Source: Thalassospira sp. MCCC 1A01148 (lineage in GTDB: Bacteria; Pseudomonadota; Alphaproteobacteria; Rhodospirillales; Thalassospiraceae). Taken from it: DNA of 64,000 bases. Positions within the stretch are counted from its first letter, which is position 1, and each line of letters begins with the position of its first letter. The notes under the pieces are model-generated. The model was given only the letters and a program-made list of their open reading frames with translations, was not told the DNA's origin and searched no databases. This document shows positions 27,698-36,032 of this stretch, in pieces. The translations under genes were made by a program, and so were the position numbers. The stretch covers positions 62,001 through 126,000 of the forward strand of contig NZ_LPVZ01000018.1 in the NCBI RefSeq assembly GCF_001613795.1, in the 5' to 3' direction.

Positions 27698-29599
27698 GTG
27701 AAGGCACCGTCAATTAGTGACCTTTGGGGGATTGCAGGTTTCGGGGTGCTGGCTATTGCGTTGGCGCCGTTCGATGCCCGTGCTGCCAACTGCGCAGCCA
27801 GTGGCGGGTTGATTTTCGTTGGCAAAACATCTGATAGCGCCAGTTCGGTCTGGCTTTCAGGTACCAGCGCCGGGGCGTTTCGCCTTGATGCACAAGGGGC
27901 AACCAAGGATACCTGGAACCAGGCGCGGCGCGGTTTGCATCTGACCCTGTCTGATGTGGTATCGACCGGAAATGGCGGCACGCACCATTTGTATGACAAC
28001 AGTGGTGGGGGCTGTCTTCTGGACAGTCAAAACCAGAAAGGCGGGGTGAACCTGCCACCCATCGGACGATTATTCCCTGATTTTCTGACACCAGAGGTGC
28101 CGGTGGTTGTTGATCCGCCCGTTGCGATCAAACCCCCGATCGGGATTTTGCCGCCCCAAACGATCACACCGGAAATCCCCATCGCCGTGATCCCGCCAAT
28201 CGGTATCCTGCCGCCGACCGGTATCACGCCCGAGATCCCGATTGCCGTCAAGCCGCCCATCGGCATTCTGCCACCCGATCTGATTACGCCGGAACTCCCG
28301 ATTGGTGTAACACCCCCCATCGGAACCTTGCCGCCAACCGGGATTACCCCGGAACTTCCCATCGACACAAAACCACCCATTGGTGTGCTGCCCCCGGAGC
28401 CAATTACACCGGAACGCCCCATTGGTGTAACGCCCCCCATCGGAACCTTGCCGCCAACCGGGATCACCCCGGAACTTCCCATCGACACAAAACCGCCCAT
28501 CGGGGTGCTGCCCCCGGAGCCGATCACGCCTGAGGTTCCGGCGATCACCCCGCCATCGCCAAACGTGCCTGAAACAGTTGCCAATGCGCAGCTTCCAAAG
28601 CGGCCGGACGCGTATCTTGCGGACAGTACCTGTGCGATCCTTGAAGGAAATGGATATCTGTATCTCGATGAAAGCGGCGCGATCTTTACCGCACCGTGCA
28701 CCTTGGTACGTCAGGGTGGTTACGAGGGGATAACGGTGGCCTCGCTTCTGGAGCAATCCGATGTGCCTTTGACCCCCGGCAGGGACTTTTTCAGTGACCC
28801 CTTGTGGAATTTCTGGTCGGAAACGCGCGGGGTTTATGCTCAGGATCGTCGATACAACCTTGATACCGAAGGTTACAGCGGATCCTTCCTGTTCGGGGTT
28901 GATCGCGAAATTGCCGAGGATACGGTTGCAGGTGTTTCCGCCTCTTTCGAAACCAGCGGATCAGAGGGATATGACGGTGGTCTTGAAACGGCGGCTTATG
29001 GTCTGTCGGTCGGACCATATTTTGCCCATAGATTGTCGCCGCAATGGGCGATTCAAGGGTCGCTTGGCTATATGTTGCTGCAAAATGACCTTGAGGTTGT
29101 TGTGCTTGAAGGGAATTACTTTTCCCATCAACTTTCAGCTGCTGCTGCGATCAACGGGCAGTATCGTTATGAAGAATGGTTCTTGCGCCCGCGCTTTGGA
29201 CTTTCCTATGCCGAAACCTTTGTCGAGGACTATGACCTGAGCGGGACCATCAATGGCACACCCGTGACGGTTGATATCGGGTCGGATCATTTTGGCTATG
29301 GTTCGGCGGAAATATCGGGCGAGGCCAGCCGCTATGTTGATCTGGGTGATGATCTTCTTGGGATGCCCTATGGCGAGCTTGGGCTACACATCGCACTGGA
29401 TCGCCCCAATGATGGCAAGATCCTGTCGGGTGATCTGCGACTTGAAGACACATCACCTGTGACCGGTACAATCCGGGGCGGGATGCGGTTTTTCTATGAG
29501 GACCGGATCGCCTTTGATGTCGGGGCCGGGTATCTCAGTATCGGGCAGAACGGGCTTGATATCTGGGAGGCGAAGGCACGCGTGTCCTTCGCGTTTTGA
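27698..29599 (+). CDS. Autotransporter with proline-rich 20-residue repeats
   Basis: 633 residues starting at a GTG (27698) behind GGGAGGGGAG. A signal peptide (GVLAIALAPFDARA) leads to a short passenger, then about seven imperfect 20-residue repeats built on PPIGxLPPxxITPExPIxx (about residues 144-285), and a C-terminal autotransporter barrel of about 280 residues ending in the canonical aromatic pattern ARVSFAF. The passenger lacks the usual beta-helix; the Pro/Ile repeat probably forms an extended stalk outside the cell. The gene follows the sulfatase group but has its own leader. A poly-G tract (eight G) 10 bases upstream could vary in length. Confidence 0.82.
   Translation: MKAPSISDLWGIAGFGVLAIALAPFDARAANCAASGGLIFVGKTSDSASSVWLSGTSAGAFRLDAQGATKDTWNQARRGLHLTLSDVVSTGNGGTHHLYDNSGGGCLLDSQNQKGGVNLPPIGRLFPDFLTPEVPVVVDPPVAIKPPIGILPPQTITPEIPIAVIPPIGILPPTGITPEIPIAVKPPIGILPPDLITPELPIGVTPPIGTLPPTGITPELPIDTKPPIGVLPPEPITPERPIGVTPPIGTLPPTGITPELPIDTKPPIGVLPPEPITPEVPAITPPSPNVPETVANAQLPKRPDAYLADSTCAILEGNGYLYLDESGAIFTAPCTLVRQGGYEGITVASLLEQSDVPLTPGRDFFSDPLWNFWSETRGVYAQDRRYNLDTEGYSGSFLFGVDREIAEDTVAGVSASFETSGSEGYDGGLETAAYGLSVGPYFAHRLSPQWAIQGSLGYMLLQNDLEVVVLEGNYFSHQLSAAAAINGQYRYEEWFLRPRFGLSYAETFVEDYDLSGTINGTPVTVDIGSDHFGYGSAEISGEASRYVDLGDDLLGMPYGELGLHIALDRPNDGKILSGDLRLEDTSPVTGTIRGGMRFFYEDRIAFDVGAGYLSIGQNGLDIWEAKARVSFAF
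28130..28550 (+). repeat. Seven tandem 60-base units in the autotransporter gene
   Basis: Each unit encodes about 20 residues of the form PPIGILPPxxITPEIPIxx. Units 4 and 6 encode the same peptide and units 5 and 7 nearly so, which suggests recent duplication of a two-unit block of 120 bases. Confidence 0.88.
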
Positions 29600-29610
29600 T
29601 CCGCAAAAGA

Positions 29611-29666
29611 AAACGCCCGGGTGGGAGGCCCGGACGTTTCAGCCTTTCGGGGGGAGGCCGAAAGGC
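29611..29666. terminator. Double hairpin between convergent operons
   Basis: First hairpin: AAACG-C-CCGGG pairs with CCCGG-A-CGTTT (29611-29639). Second: GCCTTTCGG pairs with CCGAAAGGC (29642-29666). They separate the autotransporter from the leftward importer operon and probably terminate both. Confidence 0.7.
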
Positions 29667-29823
29667 GCAAGATGTTGCTGCCGCATCGTGTCTGGGGAGA
29701 TCACGTGGCTCTCCGTGTGGTGCCACGGAGACACATCCTGCAGGGACTGGATGTGAGAACCAATGTGATACAATCGGGCGCTCAAGAAAAGAGATCGAGA
29801 ACACACCCCCGAACGGTGACACT

Positions 29824-30672
29824 CTATCGGATGCCTGCGCGCAAGAAGGCCTGAATGAATTGCCGCTGGAAGATCAGAAACGCCATCAGAAGCGGGGCGA
29901 TGGTCATGATAGTTGCCGCACTGATCACCGAGATATCCACCCCGGTTTCCGGTGCGCCAAACAGTGATAAGCCCACCGTCAGCGGCCTTGTTTCTGGCGA
30001 GTTGGTCACAATCAACGGCCACAGGAAGTTGTTCCAGTGTGTGGCGATGGATACCAGCGCATAGGCCAGATAGACCGGCTTGGCCGCAGGTACATAGACC
30101 TTCCACAGAACACCCATCCAACTGCATCCTTCGATCCGCGCGGCTTCTTCAAGCTCGATTGGCACGGATTTGAAGGCTTGCCTTAACAAGAAAATGCCAA
30201 ATGCACTGGCCATGTAAGGCAGACCGATGCCAAGTGCTGTATCAAACAGACCCAGCTTGGACACGATGGCGTAGTTTTCGACAATCAGCACTTCCGGCAG
30301 AATGAAAAGCTGCAGAAGGACCAGGATAAAGACCGTATCACGCCCCTTGAACTCAAACCGGGCAAAGGCAAATCCGGCAAGGGTACACAGCACCAACTGA
30401 CCTGCAAGGATCAGGGTCACAAGCACCACGGTATTGGTAAAATACCCGCCCCACGGCACGGCACCCCAGACATAGACAAAGTTCTCGAACGTCAGTGGAT
30501 TGGAAAAATCCAGACCAAGGGCCGTGCCCGATGGTTGCAATGCCGCCCAGGCGGCAAACAGCAGCGGTGAAATCCAGACAATTGCGAGAACCCATGCGCC
30601 AAGTACATCCAGTACCTTGTCGAGATCAGGCAGTTTGAGTGTGGTGTTGGCAGTGACGGTATCTGTTTTCAT
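29824..30672 (-). CDS. ABC transporter permease, UgpE/MalG-like
   Basis: 282-residue inner-membrane permease of the carbohydrate/glycerophosphate class, the last gene of the leftward importer operon. It has about six hydrophobic spans and the EAA loop LEEAARIEGCSWMGVLWKVYVP. It ends in the family-typical RQFIQAFLRAGIR. The start overlaps the partner permease stop by 4 bases. It resembles UgpE, but the substrate assignment depends on the binding protein and remains open. Confidence 0.92.
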   Translation of the reverse strand: MKTDTVTANTTLKLPDLDKVLDVLGAWVLAIVWISPLLFAAWAALQPSGTALGLDFSNPLTFENFVYVWGAVPWGGYFTNTVVLVTLILAGQLVLCTLAGFAFARFEFKGRDTVFILVLLQLFILPEVLIVENYAIVSKLGLFDTALGIGLPYMASAFGIFLLRQAFKSVPIELEEAARIEGCSWMGVLWKVYVPAAKPVYLAYALVSIATHWNNFLWPLIVTNSPETRPLTVGLSLFGAPETGVDISVISAATIMTIAPLLMAFLIFQRQFIQAFLRAGIR

Positions 30673-31562
30673 CGGTAGTGGGTCCGTTTTTCAACCAGTC
30701 GGAACTGCGCGACGGCGACAAGGCCAAGGGCCAGCAAGACAAGAATGGTCATGGCGGCGGCATGCGGGCTGTCGAAATAGGCAAATGCCATTTCCCAGAT
30801 CCAGTACAGGATCAGTTTTGACGCATTGTTGGGCCCGCCCTTGGTCAGGATGAACAGATGGTCGATCAGCTTGACCGAATTGATCATCGCATTGACAAAC
30901 ACAAAGATCGTGGTCGGCATCAAAAGCGGTAGCAACACGCGGCGTGTATAGGTCCAGCGACCGGCCCCCTCGATCCGGGCGGCTTCGCGCAGATCCGGCG
31001 GGATGGTTTGAAGGGCTGCCAGATAAAAGATCATGAAGAACCCGGCTTCCTTCCAGATCGTCACGATGATCACGGATGCCAGGGCCGTTTCCGGCTGTCC
31101 CAGCCAGTTGGTCGGCGATGCGCCAAAGAAGCCGGTAATCTGGTCAATCACCCCAAGATCGGGGGTATAGAAAAACAGCCACAAATTGGCTGCGGCAATC
31201 ATTGGCAAAATGGTCGGCGTGAAATAGGCACTGCGCACGAATGATCGTGCCGGGATATGGGCATTGGCCCAAAGCGCCATGACGAGCGCAAAGATGATCG
31301 AAACCGGGATCGTCACCCCGGCATAAATCAGGTTGTTTGTCGCAACCGTCCAAAAGGTCGGATCAGCAAACAGATCGCCATAGTTTTCAAATCCGGAAAA
31401 GACTGACGGGCGGCGTGACGTGCCGCGGCTAAACAGGCTGTGCCAAAAAGTCGCAATGGCCGGGTAAAAGGCAAACAGGCTCATCAGGGCCAATGCCGGT
31501 GCGGCCAGCATCCAGCCATAAAGCGCCAGCCTGCGTTTTTGAAGTCGGGCCATTTCATTCAT
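30669..31562 (-). CDS. ABC transporter permease, UgpA/MalF-like
   Basis: 297-residue permease partner, with hydrophobic spans starting at LALYGWMLAAPALALMSLFAFYP and EAA loop LREAARIEGAGRWTYTRRVLLP. I prefer ATG 31562; a TTG nine codons upstream is possible. It is separated from the binding-protein gene by 97 bases holding a perfect 11-base hairpin, a pattern that lets the binding protein be made in excess of the membrane parts. Confidence 0.92.
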   Translation of the reverse strand: MNEMARLQKRRLALYGWMLAAPALALMSLFAFYPAIATFWHSLFSRGTSRRPSVFSGFENYGDLFADPTFWTVATNNLIYAGVTIPVSIIFALVMALWANAHIPARSFVRSAYFTPTILPMIAAANLWLFFYTPDLGVIDQITGFFGASPTNWLGQPETALASVIIVTIWKEAGFFMIFYLAALQTIPPDLREAARIEGAGRWTYTRRVLLPLLMPTTIFVFVNAMINSVKLIDHLFILTKGGPNNASKLILYWIWEMAFAYFDSPHAAAMTILVLLALGLVAVAQFRLVEKRTHYR

Positions 31563-31614
31563 GGTCGGCACGTCCTGCGAAGAAATCAATTAATCAAAAT
31601 CATCAAACAAAGGC

Positions 31615-31642
31615 GCCGAAGCGGGGAATGTCCCGCTTCGGC
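31615..31642 (-). terminator. Intercistronic hairpin after UgpB-like gene
   Basis: A perfect 11-base stem GCCGAAGCGGG / CCCGCTTCGGC has a 6-base loop, 18 bases past the binding-protein stop. No U-run follows in the leftward direction, so partial attenuation or 3' protection is more likely than full termination. Confidence 0.75.
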
Positions 31643-31659
31643 ATGCAGATCGGGCGCTC

Positions 31660-32925
31660 TTAGTGGAAGGCCCGCAGAAGACGGTTGGCTTCGGCTTGCG
31701 CATCGCCAAGGGCTTCTTCCGGGGTTTTTTCACCGGTCAGGGCCGCCTGAATGGCGTTGTTCAGACCTTCGCGGACACGCGCGGTGTCATAGGTGGAAAA
31801 CTCGGCAACCGAGACTTCAAGCTGATCACGCGCGACCAGCGCTGGCGGGAAGTCGGCAACATAGGCCTTAAGCGCGTCGGTTTCGTAGGCATCCGGGGTG
31901 ACGCCAACATAACCGGTGGCAATCGACCATTCTGCCGCACGTTCCGGTGCGGTCATGTATTTGATCAGCGCCAGTGATGCTTCTTTCTGCTCATCGGTTG
32001 AGTCCTTGAACAGATAGAAGTTGCCGCCACCTGTCGGTGAGCCCGGCTGTTTGTGTTTCGGCAGCATGGCAACGCCGAAATCAAACTGTGCTTCGCGCTT
32101 GACCGCCGACAGGTTGCCGGTCGAATGCCACATCATGGCTGTCTGGCCCTGAACGAAGGCCTGACGAAGCGTGCCCCATTCAATGGTGCCTTCCGGCATG
32201 ATTTTTTCTTCGGTCGCAAGGCCGCGCCAGAATTCAAGCGCCTCTACAACCGCCGGATCATCGAAATAGGTCTCGGTGCCATCAGCACTCATCAGTTCCT
32301 TGCCATTCTGGATGGCAAAGCACTGGAACATCCAGTACGGATACCCGGTCGAAGGTACCATCAGGCCCCATTTGCCGTCTTTCGAAAGCGCCTTGCCAGT
32401 CGTTACCAGTTCTTCCCAGGTCTTAGGCGGCATTTCCGGATCAAGACCGGCTTCGCGGAACATGTCCTTGTTGTAGTACATGACAATGGTCGAACGCTGG
32501 AACGGGATGCCCCAGGTTTTGCCATCGACTTCACCATTGGCCATCAGCGCCGGATAGAAGCCATTCAGCCATTCCTTGTCTTCGGCGGTTTTGACGACAT
32601 CATCAAACGGAACAATCAGGTCCTGTTCGATCAGGTCATAGACGTCGATTGAAAACATCACGGAAAGCTGTGCTGGATCGCCGCTTTTGATCGCCGAAAC
32701 TGCGCGCAGGCGGGTGTCGTCATAGTTGCCAGCATAGATGGCATTGACTTTGACATCCGGGTTTTCGGCTTCAAAGCCTTCGATCATGCCGTCAATCACG
32801 CTGGTCAGCGGGCCGCCAACAGCGACGGGATAATACATGGTCAACTCGGTCGCAGCAAAGGCCGGGCTTGCCGCCGTTGCCATCAGTCCGGCCGCGATTG
32901 CAGCACTGGTTACGATGTTACGCAT
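31660..32925 (-). CDS. Periplasmic substrate-binding protein, UgpB-like
   Basis: 421 residues of the SBP_bac_1 type with a Sec signal (ATAASPAFA, cleavage about residue 25). The mature start TELTMYYPVAVGGPLTSVIDGMIEGF and the later TAPERAAEWSIATGYVGVTP resemble glycerol-3-phosphate-binding UgpB proteins. Partner genes are two permeases downstream and the ATPase and DeoR regulator upstream. A glycerophosphate or sugar-phosphate ligand is plausible, given a GlpQ enzyme in the window, but not proved. Confidence 0.9.
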   Translation of the reverse strand: MRNIVTSAAIAAGLMATAASPAFAATELTMYYPVAVGGPLTSVIDGMIEGFEAENPDVKVNAIYAGNYDDTRLRAVSAIKSGDPAQLSVMFSIDVYDLIEQDLIVPFDDVVKTAEDKEWLNGFYPALMANGEVDGKTWGIPFQRSTIVMYYNKDMFREAGLDPEMPPKTWEELVTTGKALSKDGKWGLMVPSTGYPYWMFQCFAIQNGKELMSADGTETYFDDPAVVEALEFWRGLATEEKIMPEGTIEWGTLRQAFVQGQTAMMWHSTGNLSAVKREAQFDFGVAMLPKHKQPGSPTGGGNFYLFKDSTDEQKEASLALIKYMTAPERAAEWSIATGYVGVTPDAYETDALKAYVADFPPALVARDQLEVSVAEFSTYDTARVREGLNNAIQAALTGEKTPEEALGDAQAEANRLLRAFH

Positions 32926-32941
32926 GGACAATAGTTCCCTG

Positions 32942-34066
32942 TTAAAGTGTCGAAGTTGCAGTGTCAGGTTGAGAGGTGATCTTGGTAACGTGCGCTGATG
33001 TGCCCGGTACCGTCGGTGTCAGACGGTGACCGTGTTCGCCATCAAACCAGTGGGCCGCAGCGCCAGCCCAACTAAGCGAGACTTCCGTCCCCGGCGAAAT
33101 TTCAACGCGACCGGGCAGTCGGGCGGTGGCCCCATCCGTTCCCGGGATCGCGACAAAGACAAATGTTTCTGCACCCAAAAACTCGCTGCCGGTCACGGTG
33201 GCGGGAATGCCCCAAGGTTGCTGCCCAAGCTTGGTCGACAGGATCAGGTCTTCGGGGCGGATGCCAAATGTCAGGTGATTGGCATCAAGACCGTCGGGGA
33301 TGACCGAGGCAGGCAGGGCGTTTGCCGGTATAAGCGCCATGGGCGGGCTGCCAACAAAACCGGCGGCAAAGGCGGTGGCGGGTTTAAGGTAAAGGTCGGC
33401 GGGGTTGCCAACCTGCTCGATCCGACCGTCTTTCATCAGGATGACGATGTCGGCCATGCTCATGGCCTCGGTCTGATCGTGGGTGACATAAACAACCGTA
33501 ATGCCAAGGCGCTGTTGCAGGTCGCGGATATCCTTGCGCACGGCATGGCGCAGCTTGGCATCAAGATTTGATAACGGCTCGTCCATCAGGCAAAGCGAAT
33601 GACCGGCAACAATCGCGCGCGCCAGTGCCACGCGCTGTCGCTGCCCACCGGAAAGCTGGGCGGGTTTGCGGTCTTGATATCCTTCAAGGCCGGTCACACG
33701 CAGGGCATCGGTCAGGCGGGTGTTGATTTCATTTTTCTTGGTTTTGCGGACCTTGAGGCCAAAGACGATGTTTTCGGCAACGCTCAGATGCGGGAACAGG
33801 GCATAGGACTGAAACACCATCGACAGGCCGCGCTTGGATGGCGGGGTGCTTGTGACGTCCTTGCCATCAATCGCAATCGATCCCTGATCGGCGGTTTCAA
33901 GACCGGCAATCAGACGCAGGGTTGTCGACTTGCCACAGCCCGATGGCCCCAGCAGGACGACAAAGCTTCCGCGCGGAATGTCGAGTGACAGGTCATGCAC
34001 GCCATTGCCGCCGTTAAACACGCGCGACACAGCATTGATGCGAATAAAGGGGGACTGGTTGGTCAT
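32942..34066 (-). CDS. ABC transporter ATP-binding protein, UgpC/MalK-like
   Basis: 374 residues: Walker A GPSGCGKS at 40-47, signature LSGGQ at 138-142, Walker B CLMDEP at 159-164, switch His in VTHDQTEAM, and a C-terminal TOBE domain (FGIRPEDLIL, later LPGRVEISPGTEVSLSW). It energises the UgpA/UgpE-like permeases. It starts 4 bases inside the DeoR regulator's stop, so regulator and ATPase are coupled. Gene order regulator, ATPase, binding protein, permeases differs from the E. coli ugpBAEC order. Confidence 0.94.
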   Translation of the reverse strand: MTNQSPFIRINAVSRVFNGGNGVHDLSLDIPRGSFVVLLGPSGCGKSTTLRLIAGLETADQGSIAIDGKDVTSTPPSKRGLSMVFQSYALFPHLSVAENIVFGLKVRKTKKNEINTRLTDALRVTGLEGYQDRKPAQLSGGQRQRVALARAIVAGHSLCLMDEPLSNLDAKLRHAVRKDIRDLQQRLGITVVYVTHDQTEAMSMADIVILMKDGRIEQVGNPADLYLKPATAFAAGFVGSPPMALIPANALPASVIPDGLDANHLTFGIRPEDLILSTKLGQQPWGIPATVTGSEFLGAETFVFVAIPGTDGATARLPGRVEISPGTEVSLSWAGAAAHWFDGEHGHRLTPTVPGTSAHVTKITSQPDTATSTL

Positions 34067-34848
34067 TCGTAACTTTCGCTTTTGGCAATTTGCAGACGCG
34101 CGCGAACGTCCTGACGGTCAAATAACGGATCGAAAACGCCACCAGGCGCGCCATCGACCACGATCAGGTCAGGATCGGTCAGATGGCCGCCCTTGGCCGG
34201 GGCCGGGCGGCCGAATTTGGATTGATCGGCAACAAGGATGGAGTTGCGGCAATTGGCGGCAATCGCCTGACGCAGTGAAACTTCGCGATGATCGAAATCG
34301 GTCAGGGTACCGTCGGGCTCAACACCGCCAACGCCAAACAGGCCAAAATCGACCTTGTATTTGTTAAACATCGCCTCTGCCTCGGGGCTGATGACATCGC
34401 GATCGGGCAGGCGCAACGTGCCACCGGGAATGACAATCCGGTTGCCGGTATTGTTGCCCAGCGCCATGGCGGCATTCATGTTGTTGGTGATCACGGTCAG
34501 GTGGCGATGATCGGCCAGATTAAGCGCGACCAGTTCAAGCGTGCTGCCAATCCCGATCAGGATGGAGGCCCCGTCGGGGATCAGGCTTGCGACATGCAGC
34601 GATATGGCATGTTTGGCGGCGATATTGGTGACCTGCCGGCTTTCATAGGACAGGTTCATGCCCGGCTCACCTGCATATTCAACGCCGCCATGGCGACGGC
34701 GCACCAGATTGGCATCGCTGAGCATATTGACGTCGCGCCGCACGGTTTGCGGGGTAACGTCAAAATGCGCGGCCAGCTTGTCAATCGAGATAAAGCTGTC
34801 ACGGCGGAGGATATCGATGATGTCGCGTTGTCGCGCGGAAATATTCAT
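34063..34848 (-). CDS. DeoR family transcriptional regulator
   Basis: 261 residues. The N-terminal DeoR helix-turn-helix is clear (RQRDIIDILRRDSFISIDKLAAHF, then VTPQTVRRDVNML), followed by the DeoRC phosphosugar-sensing domain (ILIGIGSTLELVA, VITNNMNAA, DFGLFGVGGV). It resembles GlpR-type repressors that respond to sugar or glycerol phosphates. ATG 34848 sits immediately beside a 9-base inverted repeat arm, and an in-frame TTG at 34860 is less likely. As first gene of the importer operon it probably represses its own transcript. Confidence 0.92.
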   Translation of the reverse strand: MNISARQRDIIDILRRDSFISIDKLAAHFDVTPQTVRRDVNMLSDANLVRRRHGGVEYAGEPGMNLSYESRQVTNIAAKHAISLHVASLIPDGASILIGIGSTLELVALNLADHRHLTVITNNMNAAMALGNNTGNRIVIPGGTLRLPDRDVISPEAEAMFNKYKVDFGLFGVGGVEPDGTLTDFDHREVSLRQAIAANCRNSILVADQSKFGRPAPAKGGHLTDPDLIVVDGAPGGVFDPLFDRQDVRARLQIAKSESYE

Positions 34849-34889
34849 ATGATCGTTCAATTTGTTGTTTTGAACATGAAAACGATCAT
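34849..34889. promoter_or_regulatory. Inverted repeat, probable DeoR operator
   Basis: ATGATCGTT (34849-34857) and AACGATCAT (34881-34889) are perfect 9-base complements with 23 bases between them, directly upstream of the regulator's start codon. Widely spaced arms fit DeoR-family oligomers. Confidence 0.6.
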
Positions 34890-35040
34890 AGGCGGCTTCG
34901 TTGTCACTACGGTTTCAAGTAAGTGACATTCGTGTGAATGTTCCGGCGGTTGCTAACGGCCCGGAAATCATGGGCTTAGAAAAGATGATTATGTGAGCAA
35001 CGCCAATAGATCATCGGCGATGTGACGGGGACGGAACAAA

Positions 35041-35070
35041 AAACGCCGCCCGATCTGGCTCGGACGGCGT
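35041..35070 (-). terminator. Terminator of the LOG-family gene
   Basis: Stem ACGCCG-C-CCGA / TCGG-A-CGGCGT with a 6-base loop, followed in the leftward direction by a T-run (35036-35043 on the minus strand). It lies 32 bases past the stop codon. Confidence 0.88.
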
Positions 35071-35101
35071 CGTGAAGCGTGCAATTGGCGCTTTGCTTGA
35101 A

Positions 35102-35686
35102 TCAGAACAGCTTTTCGCGCGGGTCAAAGCGCGGGGCCGGTTCGGCGGCAAGCTGTTCAAACACCTCTTCAAGGGTGTCGGCAACGGTATAAAGGTTCTT
35201 GTGGCTTGGGCGGGCAAAGCCCTCCTCGATGATGCCGTCAATCATGTCAAAGCATTTGTCCCAGTAGCCCAGCGCATTAAGGAACACCATCGGTTTGTCA
35301 TGAATGCCCAGTTGGCGCAGTGTCATGGCTTCAAACGCCTCATCAAGGCTGCCAAGCCCGCCCGCCAGGGTAACGAAAGCGTCCGATCGTTTGAACATCT
35401 CGACCTTGCGTTCATGCATGGACTTGCAAATGATCAGCTCGGACAGGCCGGTATGGCCAACTTCGATATCGTCAAGATGGGCCGGGATGATGCCAACAAC
35501 TGTTCCGCCATTTTGCATGACGCCATTTGCCACAGCGCCCATAAGGCCGATGCGGCCCCCGCCATATACCAGTGTGATGTCGCGTTCGGCCATCATCTTG
35601 CCAAATGCGATGGCGTTTTCCATGTGTCGCGGGTCCTTGCCGTCCGAAGCACCGCAAAAGACACAGATTGATTTTATTTTCGTCAT
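35102..35686 (-). CDS. LOG family protein (TIGR00730; cytokinin riboside 5'-monophosphate phosphoribohydrolase type)
   Basis: 194 residues, the standard LOG length. Conserved motifs are ICVFCGASDG, LVYGGGRIGLMGAVANG, the PGGxGTxxE equivalent (reading LAGGLGSLDEAFE), and KPMVFLNALGYWD. LOG enzymes cleave nucleoside 5'-monophosphates to free base and ribose phosphate. Here the usual PGG-GT reads AGG-GS, a mild variant at the substrate loop. Start set at ATG 35686; the long upstream extension lacks conserved residues. Single-gene unit. Confidence 0.88.
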   Translation of the reverse strand: MTKIKSICVFCGASDGKDPRHMENAIAFGKMMAERDITLVYGGGRIGLMGAVANGVMQNGGTVVGIIPAHLDDIEVGHTGLSELIICKSMHERKVEMFKRSDAFVTLAGGLGSLDEAFEAMTLRQLGIHDKPMVFLNALGYWDKCFDMIDGIIEEGFARPSHKNLYTVADTLEEVFEQLAAEPAPRFDPREKLF

Positions 35687-36032
35687 GGCGACCTGCCTTG
35701 TGTTTTTTGTTTCGCAGGTAGCGGGACGGCGCATTTGCAGCGCTTCGTCCCGTACGGAAAGCGACCATAACCGATCAAATCGCATCTGTGGCAGTAATTT
35801 CCGCATGGCAGCATCTGAAATTTAAATGACACGCCTGTGCCCAGATTTGATCGTCTTTGGCCGCATTGTTGCCAATTGGCTGTGGGATTAATCGGCAAGG
35901 CTTGGAAACCTGCGGATCGCGCGCTTTTTGTCGCAGGGTTAACAAGTTCTGAACCTGATTGTGGGATGGGTAGTTTTCAAAGCAGGAAACTGCGCTCGGC
36001 GTAACCATAAAAAGAAGGCAGGACCGCCCAAC
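35687..36032. other. 346-base divergent intergenic region
   Basis: It separates the LOG gene (leftward) from a membrane-protein gene (rightward). The only structure I see is an inverted repeat, CGGGACG at 35722 and CGTCCCG at 35746, about 35 bases upstream of the LOG start. No credible small gene. Confidence 0.6.

Noticed and set aside
28130..28550. Possible CRISPR or minisatellite array with 60-base period
   Set aside because: Units lie in frame in the autotransporter gene, vary mainly at third codon positions, and there are no unique spacers or cas genes.
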